Below, in pieces: positions 7,758 through 16,571 of a stretch of 64,000 nucleotides of DNA. The stretch's first letter is position 1. Each line of letters opens with the position of its first letter. The translations under genes were made by a program, and so were the position numbers. The stretch comes from Pseudomonas mendocina (GTDB lineage: Bacteria > Pseudomonadota > Gammaproteobacteria > Pseudomonadales > Pseudomonadaceae). The notes beneath the pieces were generated by a model, which saw only the letters and a list, made by a program, of their open reading frames with translations, was not told where the DNA came from and did no database searches. The stretch covers positions 806,001-870,000 of the forward strand of contig CP148074.1 of the NCBI GenBank assembly GCA_037482215.1, given 5' to 3'.

Positions 7758-9323
7758 TCAGGCGGCGGCCGGCTGCTGTTGTTCGAAGTGGTAACGCCCG
7801 GTGTGCAGGCTGGACGGGCCGAGGCGGGCGAACTTGATCATCAGGTACATCTCCACCACCAGCAGCAGGCTGTAGAAGGCGATCAGCGCGGTCAGCGAAC
7901 CCCACACGTCGCCGGCCGACAGGCTGGAGGCGGACAGGTGGGTGGGCAGCACTTCACCGATGGACCAGGGCTGGCGGCCATGCTCGGCCACGTACCAGCC
8001 GGTCTGCGCGGCGATCCACGGCAGCGGCAGGCTGAGCAACGCCCACTTCAGCAGCCAGGGCTTGCGCTCCTCGTTCTTGCGCGCCGAGGCCCAGAAGGCG
8101 CAGGCGAACAGCGCCAGCATGAGGAAGCCGCAGGCGACCATGATGCGGAAGGTCCAGAACAGGCTGAACACGTTGGGGATGGTGTCCAGCGCGGCCTGCT
8201 TGATCTGCGCGTCGCTGGCGTCCACCACCTTGGCGGTGTACTTCTTCAGCAGCAGGCCGTAGCCCAGGTCCTGCTTGACCGCTTCGAACGCGGCAATGGT
8301 TGCGGCGCTCTTGTCGCCACTGCGCAGCTGCTCCAGCAGGGCATAGGCCTGCATGCCGTTGCGGATGCGCAGCTCATGCTCGGCCACCAGCTGCTTGATG
8401 CCCTTGACCTCGGTATCCAGCGAACGGGTGGCGATCAGGCCCAGCGCGTAGGGAATCTTCACCGCGTAATCGGTGCGCATTTCCTCCTGGTTGGGCAGTC
8501 CGAACAGGGTGAAACCGGCCGGCGCGGGGTGGGTTTCCCACTCGGCCTCGATGGCCGCCAGCTTGGTCTTCTGCACGTCGCCGATCTCGTAGCCGGACTC
8601 GTCGCCCAGCACGATGACCGAGAGGATCGAGGCCAGGCCGAAGGCCGAGGCGATGGCGAATGAACGGCGGGCGAAGCCCAGGTCACGCTTCTTCAGCAGG
8701 TAGTAGCTGGAGATCGCCAGGACGAAGATCGCCCCGGTGACGTAGCCGGCCGCCACGGTGTGGACGAACTTGACCTGCGCCACCGGGTTGAACAGCAGGG
8801 CACCGAAGTCGGTCAGCTCCATGCGCATGGTTTCGTAGTTGAACTCCGCGCCGACCGGGTTCTGCATCCAGCCGTTGGCGATCAGGATCCACAGTGCCGA
8901 GAGGTTCGAGCCGATGGCCACCAGCCAGGTCACGGCCAGGTGCTGCACCTTGGACAGGCGGTCCCAGCCGAAGAAGAACAGGCCGATGAAGGTGGATTCG
9001 AGGAAGAACGCCATCAGCCCCTCGATGGCCAGCGGCGCGCCGAAGATGTCGCCCACGTAGTGGCTGTAGTAGGCCCAGTTGGTGCCGAACTGGAACTCCA
9101 TGGTCAGCCCGGTGGTGACGCCGAGGGCGAAGTTGATGCCGAACAGCTTGCCCCAGAACTTGACCATGTCCTTGTAGACCTGCTTGCCGGTCATGACGTA
9201 GACCGACTCCATGATGGCAAGCAGGAAGGCCAGGCCCAGCGTCAGGGGCACGAACAGGAAGTGGTACATCGCGGTCATGGCGAATTGCAGACGCGACAGG
9301 TCGACGACGGTTTCCGAGATCAT
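7758..9323 (-). CDS. cydA: Cytochrome bd quinol oxidase subunit I, long Q-loop
   Basis: At 521 residues this is the size of Escherichia coli CydA. The N-terminus ([23 protein letters not shown]) carries the haem b595 ligand His21. The [12 protein letters not shown] block carries the conserved acidic residues. Residues about 260-380 form the long quinol-binding Q-loop that defines the bd-I type ([14 protein letters not shown], then [22 protein letters not shown] helices). CydA holds all three haems. It overlaps cydP by 4 bp and heads a run cydP-cydA-cydB-cydX-ybgE-globin. Confidence 0.95.
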   Translation of the reverse strand: MISETVVDLSRLQFAMTAMYHFLFVPLTLGLAFLLAIMESVYVMTGKQVYKDMVKFWGKLFGINFALGVTTGLTMEFQFGTNWAYYSHYVGDIFGAPLAIEGLMAFFLESTFIGLFFFGWDRLSKVQHLAVTWLVAIGSNLSALWILIANGWMQNPVGAEFNYETMRMELTDFGALLFNPVAQVKFVHTVAAGYVTGAIFVLAISSYYLLKKRDLGFARRSFAIASAFGLASILSVIVLGDESGYEIGDVQKTKLAAIEAEWETHPAPAGFTLFGLPNQEEMRTDYAVKIPYALGLIATRSLDTEVKGIKQLVAEHELRIRNGMQAYALLEQLRSGDKSAATIAAFEAVKQDLGYGLLLKKYTAKVVDASDAQIKQAALDTIPNVFSLFWTFRIMVACGFLMLALFACAFWASARKNEERKPWLLKWALLSLPLPWIAAQTGWYVAEHGRQPWSIGEVLPTHLSASSLSAGDVWGSLTALIAFYSLLLVVEMYLMIKFARLGPSSLHTGRYHFEQQQPAAA

Positions 9324-9535
9324 CTCGGGGTCTCCTCGGCAAGGGGGGAAGACGGTGTGGCAGGACGGCTGAACAGGTGGCTGTCCAGGCGTTCGGTGCC
9401 GTTTTCAGGCAGGGTCGGTTGGTCGAACCAGATGGCCTTGATGCCGAGCAGCAGGGCCAGTTTGATCAGCAGGATGGCGGTGATTTCCCGTACCAGCGGG
9501 AGGCGCCAGGGTGATCGGGGGGCGGCTTTACTCAT
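9320..9535 (-). CDS. cydP: CydP-type small subunit of cytochrome bd
   Basis: This is a 71-residue protein with one membrane helix ([24 protein letters not shown]) and a hydrophilic tail. It has the shape and position of CydP, the small putative subunit found before cydA in many beta- and gammaproteobacteria. Its stop overlaps the cydA start (ATGA-type, 4 bp), which implies translational coupling. It is the first gene of the operon, and an ANR/FNR box lies about 107 bp upstream. Confidence 0.8.
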   Translation of the reverse strand: MSKAAPRSPWRLPLVREITAILLIKLALLLGIKAIWFDQPTLPENGTERLDSHLFSRPATPSSPLAEETPR

Positions 9536-9616
9536 TTTGGTTCACCGGAGGAATCTGGGCGGCAAAAAAGTGCTTCAGTTCAACCTCACGCCCCCATCAT
9601 CTACTTGATGTTAAGA

Positions 9617-9632
9617 ATACTGGCGGGGGTAT
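9617..9632. promoter_or_regulatory. Degenerate copy of the 16-bp sulfur-regulon operator
   Basis: ATACTGGCGGGGGTAT keeps the exact 16-bp spacing, the right half-site (GGGGTAT) and ATAC of the left half of the ATACCCC-N2-GGGGTAT motif seen at five other places. It lies 82 bp before the cydP start. Two left-arm mismatches make this the weakest site of the set. Confidence 0.4.
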
Positions 9633-9641
9633 TTTAGGGTT

Positions 9642-9655
9642 TTGATTCGAGTCAA
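9642..9655. promoter_or_regulatory. ANR/FNR box upstream of cydP-cydA
   Basis: TTGATTCGAGTCAA matches the FNR/ANR consensus TTGAT-N4-ATCAA except for one base. ANR activates oxidase genes at low oxygen in Pseudomonas. The box lies about 107 bp upstream of the cydP start and next to the degenerate sulfur-operator copy, so oxygen and sulfur signals may meet here. Confidence 0.7.
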
Positions 9656-9764
9656 AGCCCTTTGCTGTTTAAGGCGAGCATCTACGGCTGTATCGGGAAT
9701 TGGTATCGAGGCTCTCCTACAAGCGTATCAGTCGCTTGCAGGAAAGCCAAGCATCCGCCGGGAG

Positions 9765-10259
9765 TTATTCCTCAAGCAGGCTGCGCAGCATCCAGGCAGT
9801 CTTCTCGTGGACTTCCAAGCGCTGCGTGAGCAGGTCGGCAGTGGGCTGATCATCGGCCGCTGTCACCGTGGGGAAAAGCTTGCGTGCAGTGCGCGCCGTC
9901 GCTTCCTGAGCCTCCACGAGGTGGCGAACCATGTCATCCGCTTTGGGCACGCCTTCGACTTCCTTGATGGATGCCAGCTTGACGAACTCCTTGTACGTGC
10001 CCGGAGCGGGGTGCCCCAGAGCGCGAATACGCTCGGCGATCATGTCCAGTGCATTCCACTGCTCGGTGTATTGCAGCATGAACATCTGATGGAGGCCGTT
10101 GAACTGCGGGCCCGTTACGTTCCAGTGGAAATTGTGAGTCATCAGATACAGCGTGTAACTGTCTGCCAACAGGGCAGATAGGCCTTTGACGATTTTTGTG
10201 CGATCAGCGCTGCTGATGCCTATATCGATGGGCTTGATCTTCTTACTTGCCATCTTCAT
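9765..10259 (-). CDS. Dps-family DNA-protecting ferritin
   Basis: This 164-residue four-helix protein contains the Dps ferroxidase signature: [20 protein letters not shown], then [18 protein letters not shown]. Dps 12-mers oxidise Fe2+ with H2O2, store iron and coat DNA in stressed cells. The conserved His, Asp and Glu of the intersubunit iron site (HWNV and D..AERI) are visible. Two in-frame ATGs are possible (10259 and two codons later). It lies alone in the same direction as copy A of the sulfur operon, 160 bp downstream of the DUF2892 gene. It adds peroxide and iron protection to the island's cargo. Confidence 0.92.
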   Translation of the reverse strand: MKMASKKIKPIDIGISSADRTKIVKGLSALLADSYTLYLMTHNFHWNVTGPQFNGLHQMFMLQYTEQWNALDMIAERIRALGHPAPGTYKEFVKLASIKEVEGVPKADDMVRHLVEAQEATARTARKLFPTVTAADDQPTADLLTQRLEVHEKTAWMLRSLLEE

Positions 10260-10419
10260 TTCCTTTTTTGGCTGAGTGGTGATCTGTCTGGAAAAACTTG
10301 CAGCAGAGGTGTTAGCACGAGTGAAAAATTGACCCTTGGTTTCTGCTTAGTGGAAACCGAGACGCTAGCACTTCTACTGCACTCGCTATTCAGCACAAGG
10401 CATCCTGCTTCAACCTCAG

Positions 10420-10605
10420 TTATTGCCTTGGGCAGGTTTTGATACCTACAAGGCTATACGCCGGGCACCAGCTCAAGGCGCCAGTGGCCAGTGGCAGTAC
10501 GCCAATCCATGCCCAAATGGGGCCACCCAGTACTGCCCAGAGGATGAGCGCCACCCCGGCCAGAATGCGAATGAGCCTGTCGATACCACCTACGTTTTTC
10601 TTCAT
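10420..10605 (-). CDS. DUF2892 (YgaP-type) inner-membrane protein
   Basis: This 61-residue protein has an N-terminus KKNVGGIDRLIRILAGVALI, two membrane segments and a C-terminal CPAYSLVGIKTCP motif. All are typical of DUF2892, the membrane domain that in YgaP is fused to a rhodanese. The two cysteines near the end are conserved. It follows the exported rhodanese by 12 bp, so it is very probably the last gene of sulfur operon A and may tie the rhodaneses to the membrane. Copy B has no equivalent. Confidence 0.85.
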   Translation of the reverse strand: MKKNVGGIDRLIRILAGVALILWAVLGGPIWAWIGVLPLATGALSWCPAYSLVGIKTCPRQ

Positions 10606-10617
10606 GATCGAACTCCA

Positions 10618-11172
10618 TTAAAGACTGTTATTGGCACGGTACATCTTGAGAGGGTTCATCTTGGCGCTCCATGGCAGGCCGCTGTTCTGCCAGCCGCCTT
10701 GCAGGCGGAAACCAGCTTGCGGTCCTTCCTTGAGTGCAGGCCCTTGGAAGCCGTCGATTACATAGCGCGCATTGGGAAATCCATTGGCTCGTAAGAAGTC
10801 CGCACTTGGCTTGCCACGCTCGCTGCCGGAGCGGCACATGGTGATGATTTCGGCGTCAGTACTCAGGCCGCGCTCTTTGAGTGCTGCGCGCACCTCTTCG
10901 ATGAAGCGGGGATTTTGCGCCACCTTGTAGGAGCCCCGCTCATCATCCCAAGTGGTGCGGTCCACCAGCAGGTAAGGAATATTGATGTCTACTGCATCGG
11001 TGAAGCCCACGAACATGATTTCCACCGGATCCCTGACATCGATGAACAGTAGCTTGGCTTCCCCTTGACCGAGTTTGGCGTAGGTGTCCTGAGCACTGAT
11101 GCCAATGTCGGTATCAGCCATAGCCGGAAGACTTAGAAGAGCCAGCAGCGTGGCCATGATCAGAGCTTTCAT
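10618..11172 (-). CDS. Exported rhodanese-like protein, operon A
   Basis: A 184-residue protein starts with a signal peptide (MKALIMATLLALLSLPAMAD, cleavage after about residue 19) and is therefore periplasmic. The rhodanese domain has its active-site loop at Cys113 (CRSGSER), a six-residue loop typical of sulfurtransferases. It probably accepts sulfane sulfur from persulfide or thiosulfate. The sequence ends AKMNPLKMYR, shared with the paralogue at 33915-34454. ATG 11172 gives a proper signal peptide with SD-like AAGGAG; a longer frame upstream lacks homology. It comes fourth in the operon, after the cytoplasmic rhodanese. Confidence 0.87.
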   Translation of the reverse strand: MKALIMATLLALLSLPAMADTDIGISAQDTYAKLGQGEAKLLFIDVRDPVEIMFVGFTDAVDINIPYLLVDRTTWDDERGSYKVAQNPRFIEEVRAALKERGLSTDAEIITMCRSGSERGKPSADFLRANGFPNARYVIDGFQGPALKEGPQAGFRLQGGWQNSGLPWSAKMNPLKMYRANNSL

Positions 11173-11188
11173 ACCTTTTCTCCTTATG

Positions 11189-11569
11189 TCATTCGAAAGG
11201 TGGGAGCGTAGGGCGGGCGATGGGCTTGCCCGCCTCATGCCAGGCGTCGTAGCCCCCCTCAATTGATCTAACCTGCAGGTAGCCCATATCTGCCAGGCTA
11301 CGGGCAGCCAGTGCAGCGCGGCCGCTGGTCTTGCAGTACAGAATGACATTCAGATCTCGGGCCGCCAGCTCAGGGCTGTTGCTGAGCCTGAACTCCAGCA
11401 GGCCGCGTGGAATATTGATGGCGCCGGGGATATGTCCTGACTGGTACTCATCGGGTTCGCGTACATCAATCACTGCGTCTGCTTCGCGCATCAGCGTTTC
11501 TGCAGCCTCCGGGCTGACTTCGTCGATATGTTGGCGGGCTTCCTCCACCAGGTCATGCGCGGTCTTCAT
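11189..11569 (-). CDS. Cytoplasmic rhodanese, operon A
   Basis: This 126-residue single-domain rhodanese has Cys79 in the loop CKTSGRAAL and the upstream signature GHIPGAINIPRG. Its substrate is probably glutathione persulfide or another low-molecular persulfide, which it would turn into thiosulfate or pass on to acceptors. There is no signal peptide. Its start overlaps the SulP stop by 4 bp. The paralogue in operon B has the same length (34478-34858). Confidence 0.9.
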   Translation of the reverse strand: MKTAHDLVEEARQHIDEVSPEAAETLMREADAVIDVREPDEYQSGHIPGAINIPRGLLEFRLSNSPELAARDLNVILYCKTSGRAALAARSLADMGYLQVRSIEGGYDAWHEAGKPIARPTLPPFE

Positions 11570-13335
11570 GGGTTTCTCCTATTGGATGCAGCGAATGAGT
11601 GACTGTGTTCCAAGGTGCTGAGTGTCAGCTCTGGCGCCAAGGTTTTCAGAGCCTGGTACTGACTTATGAAAACCTGGCCGCCGAAGCGCTCCAGAAAATC
11701 CGAGCGGCGCAGTTGATCCATGACCGGCCCTTTGACTTCGGACAGGTGCAGTTGCACCCCAGCGATGTTCAGGCGTTCGGCGATAGCCTCCAGAGAGTCC
11801 AGGGCGCTGGCATCGATCAGGTTGACTCCTGGGCACATCAGCACCAAATGTCGTACCTGCGGGCGTGCTGCGATCAGCTCGCTGATGCGTTCTTCCAAGT
11901 AGCGCGCATTGGGGAAGTAGAGGCTTTCATCGACCCTAAGGGAAAGAACGCTTGGTGATTCGATCACGTCAAAGCGCTGCACATTGCGAAAGTGTTCGGT
12001 CCCCGGAACTTGGCCGACAACGGCCATGTGCGGCTTGCTGGTGCGGTACAGAAACAGCAGCAGAGAAAGGCCAACGCCAATCAGGATGCCGGCTTCAACG
12101 CCGATAAACATTACGCCCAGCAAGGTGGCGAGTTGGGCCAGTCCATCCTGCTTGGAATACTGCCAGGTTCGTTTCAATGAGCCTAGATCGACGAGGCTGA
12201 GCACTGCGACAATGATGGTGGCGGCCAGTACCGCTTGAGGAAGGTTGTGCAGTAGCGGCGTCAGCAGTAGCGCGCTGAGGGCAATCCCGACTGCAGTGAA
12301 GACACCAGCCATGGGCGTTTGTGCGCCGGCGTCATAGTTGACCACCGAGCGGGCGAAGCCTCCCGTAACGGGGAAGCCGCCGCTGAAGGCCGCACTCAGA
12401 TTGGCTGTGCCTAAACCCAACAGTTCACTGTCCGGGTCAATGCGCTGGCGGCGTTTTGCCGCCAGGGTCTGGCCGACCGATACTGATTCGACGAAGCCGA
12501 CCAGGCTAATCAGCAAAGCTGCTGGTAACAGTTGTAATGCCAGCCGCCAATCCAATTCCGGCAGGCTGAAGGCCGGCAGCCCTTGGGGAATAGTCCCTAC
12601 GACCTTGACGCCACTCTGATCAAGATGCAGCACACTGACGGCAAGAATCGTCATCACAATGGCCAGTACGGGCCCCGCCTTGGCCATATTGGCAGCCACC
12701 TGGGCATTTAGGCCTAGCTTCTGCAACAGTGGCTTCAGCTGGCTGCGCGCCCACCAGAGCCAGCTAAGGCTGAGCAGGCCAATCAGCAATGTTGGCCCAT
12801 GCGTGTCCGGCAGCGCGCTGAACAGTCCGGGAATCAGTTGTACAAGACTTTCCCCCGAGACGGAGATACCCAGCACATGCTTCAGTTGACCTATGGCGAT
12901 CAGTAAGCCCGAGGCGCTGATAAAACCTGAAATCACCGGGTGACTGAGAAAGTTGGCGAAGAAGCCCAAGCGCAAAACCGCCATCAAGGTCAGGATCAGG
13001 CCAGACATCATTGCTAGTAGCATGGCTGCAGCAATGTAACTGGGGCCTCCTTGCGGAAACAGCGGCTGTAGCGCGGCGGCCGTCATCAGTGACACTACAG
13101 CCACCGGGCCAACCGCCAGGGTACGGCTGGAACCAAAAATGGCGTAGAGCATCAATGGTAGTAGGCTGGCGTACAGTCCATGCACAGGTGGTAAGCCGGC
13201 GAGCATGGCATATGCCAGGCTTTGAGGTATCAGCATCAGCGTGACGATCAGGGCGGCCATGCTGTCCTGGGCTGCGTGGCTTCTGTTGTATTGACGCCCC
13301 CAATCTAGGCAGGGCAGCCAGCGGCTGATGCTCAT
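11566..13335 (-). CDS. SulP-family anion transporter with STAS domain, operon A
   Basis: This 589-residue inner-membrane transporter of the SulP/SLC26 family has 10-12 hydrophobic segments over residues 1-430, with family signatures IPQSLAYAMLAGLPPVHGLYAS and AFSGGFPVTGGFARSVVN. A C-terminal STAS domain follows (VNLIDASALDSLEAI). SulP proteins move sulfate, bicarbonate or related anions. In this setting sulfate, sulfite or thiosulfate export or uptake is likely, but the direction is not shown by sequence. It overlaps both neighbours by 4 bp, so the operon is tightly coupled. Confidence 0.93.
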   Translation of the reverse strand: MSISRWLPCLDWGRQYNRSHAAQDSMAALIVTLMLIPQSLAYAMLAGLPPVHGLYASLLPLMLYAIFGSSRTLAVGPVAVVSLMTAAALQPLFPQGGPSYIAAAMLLAMMSGLILTLMAVLRLGFFANFLSHPVISGFISASGLLIAIGQLKHVLGISVSGESLVQLIPGLFSALPDTHGPTLLIGLLSLSWLWWARSQLKPLLQKLGLNAQVAANMAKAGPVLAIVMTILAVSVLHLDQSGVKVVGTIPQGLPAFSLPELDWRLALQLLPAALLISLVGFVESVSVGQTLAAKRRQRIDPDSELLGLGTANLSAAFSGGFPVTGGFARSVVNYDAGAQTPMAGVFTAVGIALSALLLTPLLHNLPQAVLAATIIVAVLSLVDLGSLKRTWQYSKQDGLAQLATLLGVMFIGVEAGILIGVGLSLLLFLYRTSKPHMAVVGQVPGTEHFRNVQRFDVIESPSVLSLRVDESLYFPNARYLEERISELIAARPQVRHLVLMCPGVNLIDASALDSLEAIAERLNIAGVQLHLSEVKGPVMDQLRRSDFLERFGGQVFISQYQALKTLAPELTLSTLEHSHSFAASNRRNP

Positions 13336-15074
13336 TTTCGTGGGTCCTGTCCAAAGTCACAGGCGGCAGGAGCCTCCACCGGCAGGGGCTCATGGGGTAG
13401 ACGCTTGGGTTCGGCTAGCCACTCACGCCCACGCAGCATCATGTCGAAATAGATGCTGGGCATCATCTTCACTTTAAGGTCCCATGCCAGGCGGCGAGGT
13501 ACGGCCGGGTCGAGTGGGAATGTAGGTAGTAGCTTGCCGCCATAACCGAACTCGGCAAGCACCACCTTGCCGCGCTCGACCGTTAGCGGGCAGGAGCCGT
13601 AGCCGTCGTAGAGTGCACGCGGCCCTTTGCCTGCGAGCACGGCAAGGACGTTCTCGGCGACGACTGGCGCCTGCTTCCGAACTGCCGCAGCAGTCTTGGC
13701 ATTTGGGGCAGCACAGACATCGCCGAGGCTGAAGATATTGCCAAAGCGCGGGTGGCGAAGGGTCTCATGATCGGCTTCGACCCAGCCGTCTGCATTGGCC
13801 AGTGGGCTCTGACGGATAAATTCGGGAGCCCGTTGTGGCGGTACGGCGTGTAGGAAATCGAAGGTCTTCTCGATCTCCTGGCTATTGCCTTGCGCATCGA
13901 CCTGCTTGAACCAAGCCTTGTGGCCGGGGCCGTCGACGGCAAGCAGAGTGGTGTTGAAGTTAAGGTGAGCACCGTATCGCTCGACATACTGCATGAGGGG
14001 GGGCACGAAGGTCGGTACCCCGAACAGCACGGCACCGGCTGAACAGAAGTCGACTTCGATATTCGACAGCACGCCCTCTTTCAGCCACCAGTCGCAGGAA
14101 AGGTACATTGCTTTCTGCGGCGCGCCTGCACATTTGATCGGCATTGGCGGTTGGGTGAACAGGGCACGACCCTGTCGCAGGCTCTGTACCAGTTGCCAGG
14201 TGTAGGGCGCCAGTTCGAACTGGTAGTTGGACGTTACACCGTGTTTGCCCAGTGTGGATTTGAGTCCTTCAATCGCGTCCCAATTCAGTGTCAGACCTGG
14301 GCAGACAATCAGTGCGCGATAGCCGATGCGGTTGCCATCTTCCAATACCACTCTCTGCTGGTCTGGCTCGAACCCGGCCACGGCAGCGCGAATCCATTGA
14401 GCGCCCTGAGGAATGCAACGGCCCATGGCGCGCTCTGTGCGGGCACGGTCGAAAATACCGCCACCTACCAGTGTCCAACCAGGTTGGTAGTAGTGCTGGT
14501 CACGTGGCTCAACGATGGCGATGCGCAGATCCGGATTGCGTCTTAGAAGGCTGGCGCTAACGGCACAGCCGGCGGCTCCCCCACCGACTACCAGTACGTC
14601 ATAGCGCTGAGTGGGCGGCGTGCTGGCCTGCGGCACTCTGATGGCGGCCTTTTGCCAGCTCTCTTCTAGGCGGGGTGCCAGCCCCGTCAGGTCGTAGCCC
14701 GCATCGCGGGCTGTAGCGAGGATGGTGAGCGGATCAAGATGATGCGCTTCGCTCAGTGCCCACAGGCTAGTCGAGCGAGTTCCCGTTCGGCAAAAGGCAA
14801 GCACTGGGCCTCGAACTTGGTTTATCAGATCGCCGAAGGCGCTGACGTCACCATCCCCGATCTGCCCGGATACTACCGGTAAAAAATGGTACTCCAGGCC
14901 ACTAGCCTCGGCTGCAGCTTGCATCTCAGCAGAAGAGGGCTGTCCCTCACCCTCTCCGTCTGGCCTATTGTTGATTACGCTGCGAAATCCGGCGGCGGCT
15001 AACGTGCCCATATCGGCTGGCTGCAGTTGGGCCGCAACGGCGATGAAGGGTGTCAGGCGTTTGAGCGAGTCCAT
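13332..15074 (-). CDS. sqr: DUF442 domain fused to SQOR-type sulfide:quinone oxidoreductase, operon A
   Basis: A 580-residue fusion. Residues 1-130 are a DUF442/TIGR01244 phosphatase-like sulfurtransferase with the loop CRTGTR (Cys95 to Arg100). Residues 158-570 are a two-dinucleotide-binding flavoprotein (VVGGGAAGC at 163-170). The blocks PIKCAGAPQK (Cys315), FSLGDVC (Cys454)..AKTAAAV and YDGYGSCPLT match the mitochondrial SQOR type of sulfide:quinone reductase. It oxidises sulfide, passes electrons to quinone and hands the sulfane sulfur to an acceptor, perhaps its own DUF442 domain. It is peripheral on the inner membrane. The second active cysteine sits one residue later than I recall in human SQOR (GDVC rather than GDC). 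Confidence 0.92.
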   Translation of the reverse strand: MDSLKRLTPFIAVAAQLQPADMGTLAAAGFRSVINNRPDGEGEGQPSSAEMQAAAEASGLEYHFLPVVSGQIGDGDVSAFGDLINQVRGPVLAFCRTGTRSTSLWALSEAHHLDPLTILATARDAGYDLTGLAPRLEESWQKAAIRVPQASTPPTQRYDVLVVGGGAAGCAVSASLLRRNPDLRIAIVEPRDQHYYQPGWTLVGGGIFDRARTERAMGRCIPQGAQWIRAAVAGFEPDQQRVVLEDGNRIGYRALIVCPGLTLNWDAIEGLKSTLGKHGVTSNYQFELAPYTWQLVQSLRQGRALFTQPPMPIKCAGAPQKAMYLSCDWWLKEGVLSNIEVDFCSAGAVLFGVPTFVPPLMQYVERYGAHLNFNTTLLAVDGPGHKAWFKQVDAQGNSQEIEKTFDFLHAVPPQRAPEFIRQSPLANADGWVEADHETLRHPRFGNIFSLGDVCAAPNAKTAAAVRKQAPVVAENVLAVLAGKGPRALYDGYGSCPLTVERGKVVLAEFGYGGKLLPTFPLDPAVPRRLAWDLKVKMMPSIYFDMMLRGREWLAEPKRLPHEPLPVEAPAACDFGQDPRK

Positions 15075-15083
15075 AGCGTCACC

Positions 15084-15947
15084 TCAGAGCACGTCGAGCG
15101 GGATCTTCAGATACCGGGTGCCATTCTCCTCTGCGGGAGGGAGTTGACCTGCGCGCATATTGACCTGAACCGAGGGAAGAATCAGGGTCGGCATGCCAAG
15201 GGTGGCGTCGCGCTTGCTGCGCATGGCAACGAAGTCTTCTTCGCTGATCCCTTCATGCACATGCACGTTATGCGCGCGCTCCTCGGCAACGGTGGTCTCA
15301 AAACGGTAATCGTCTCGTCCTGGTGCCTTGTAGTCGTGGCACATGAACAGGCGAGTCTCGCCAGGCAAGCTGAACAGCTTGCGGATTGACTGATACAGGG
15401 TATGAGCGCTTCCACCGGGGAAGTCGCAACGCGCGGTGCCGTAGTCAGGCATGAACAGGGTGTCGCCGACAAATCCTGCATCGCCAATCACATAAGTCAT
15501 GCAGGCAGGAGTATGCCCAGGGGTGTGCAAGGCATGGGCTTTGATGCTGCCGATGGTGAAGGTGTCGCCGTCAGCGAACAGATGATCGAACTGGCTGCCA
15601 TCGGTGGCGAATTCACAACCAGCATTGAACAGCTTGCCGAAAGTGTTCTGTACCACGGTGATGTTGGCGCCGATGCCCAGTTTTCCGCCCAGCTCACGCT
15701 TCAGATAAGGCGCAGCTGACAGGTGATCGGCGTGCACATGGGTTTCCAGTAGCCAGTCAACGGTCAGTTTATGTTCATGGACATGGGCGATCAGTCGGTC
15801 GGCACTGGCAAAGGAAGTGCGTCCGGATGCCGGGTCGTAGTCCAGTACCGAATCAATAATGGCGCAGTGTTTGGTGGTGGGGTCGCTGACCACGTAGCTG
15901 TAGGTGAACGTGGCGGGATCAAAGAATGCATCGACTTTGGGTTGCAT
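15084..15947 (-). CDS. Persulfide dioxygenase-like MBL protein, operon A
   Basis: This 287-residue metallo-beta-lactamase-fold protein of the Blh/ETHE1 type has the metal motif HVHADH (His70, His72, Asp74, His75), HTPGHTPACMTY and GDTLFMPDYGTARCDFPGG. Members oxidise glutathione persulfide to sulfite and need one Fe2+. It is the first gene of the operon. ATG 15947 matches the paralogue exactly in length and lies about 16 bp after the operator palindrome, with an AGGAG ribosome site in between. The frame is open further upstream but that part would lie inside the operator. Confidence 0.92.
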   Translation of the reverse strand: MQPKVDAFFDPATFTYSYVVSDPTTKHCAIIDSVLDYDPASGRTSFASADRLIAHVHEHKLTVDWLLETHVHADHLSAAPYLKRELGGKLGIGANITVVQNTFGKLFNAGCEFATDGSQFDHLFADGDTFTIGSIKAHALHTPGHTPACMTYVIGDAGFVGDTLFMPDYGTARCDFPGGSAHTLYQSIRKLFSLPGETRLFMCHDYKAPGRDDYRFETTVAEERAHNVHVHEGISEEDFVAMRSKRDATLGMPTLILPSVQVNMRAGQLPPAEENGTRYLKIPLDVL

Positions 15948-15963
15948 GGCTGTGCTCCTATAC

Positions 15964-15979
15964 ATACCCCATGGGGTAT
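15964..15979. promoter_or_regulatory. Perfect operator palindrome before sulfur operon A
   Basis: ATACCCCATGGGGTAT is a perfect 16-bp palindrome just upstream of the ribosome site of the MBL gene, so it overlaps the transcript start region. The form (A/T ends, C4-N2-G4) is typical of CsoR/CstR-type operators. It matches sites at 27951, 30567, 33749 and 39264. Confidence 0.75.
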
Positions 15980-16000
15980 CTTTTTTGAGCATACCTAATT

Positions 16001-16013
16001 TTCTGTTCTATGC
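16001..16013. promoter_or_regulatory. Conserved upstream box shared by both sulfur operons
   Basis: Read on the minus strand, GCATAGAACAGAA lies 22 bp upstream of the operator. The identical 13 bp occurs upstream of operon B (39307-39319) at a similar distance while the surroundings differ. It may hold the -35 region or an activator site. A TATGCT stretch between box and operator could be the -10. Confidence 0.45.
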
Positions 16014-16204
16014 TTAGAATAAAAGAGAATATTAATTTTTGGCTTTGTTCTTTGGGCTCTACTCTGATTAAGCAATTGAAATATATGGATTTAATTCATT
16101 ATTTCTGTGGCTGCAGGGCGTGCCGTCTACAGCTGAGGAGGTGGTATGGGTGATCTGTGGATGTTTGTAGGGGCGCTTGTAGTGGTCTATTTGAGGGTAA
16201 TACT

Positions 16205-16340
16205 GCAATGCGAATCGAAGGCGGTACGACTCGTCTGATCACGACACTGACTGCCAGCTTGCCCGCCAGTCGAATCCATCTCTGCACCGAGGTGGTCGCA
16301 GCCTACCTTGATGAGAACGGAGCGGCATTGCGTCTAAGCC
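16205..16340 (+). pseudogene. Fragment of a flavin amine oxidase-like gene
   Basis: About 45 residues (MRIEGGTTRLITTLTASLPA, then SRIHLCTEVVAAYLDENG) match the pattern GGTxRLxxxLAxxLPxxRIxLxTxV of flavin monoamine oxidases. Neither N-terminal FAD motif nor C-terminus is present, and the following sequence in the frame has no family features. It is a leftover between operon A and the chemoreceptor. No other gene is seen in 15948-16571. Confidence 0.5.
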
Positions 16341-16571
16341 CCCACAGAGCTTTCGTGCCAGCGTTTGCCGCCAGTACCTCCCAGTTGCTCCCCGGGGCGA
16401 AAACCGGCGCTGGATTCTGGGTCTGGAGCAGGTGGTTACGCACGCTGTTGGTCGTGGTGCTCAGACGGCGCTTGAGCCGAAAGCGTTTATCTGCCCAGTC
16501 GAAGATGAGTGTGCCGCGTTCAGTGACCGCACAGCTGATGGCACGCGGTTGAGAGAAGTCTGAAGAACCAT

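Noticed and set aside
6617..9608. Long plus-strand open frames opposite cydB and cydA (6617-7354, 7746-8663, 8760-9608)
   Set aside because: They are rich in Gln, Arg, Gly and Ala with no family features, and lie opposite well-supported cyd genes of high GC content; they are shadow frames.
16304..16560. Minus-strand open frame with a protein-like stretch (ERGTLIFDWADKRFRLKRRL)
   Set aside because: It has no clear start, overlaps the chemoreceptor end in another frame and matches no family that I know; it may be a remnant, but support is too weak.
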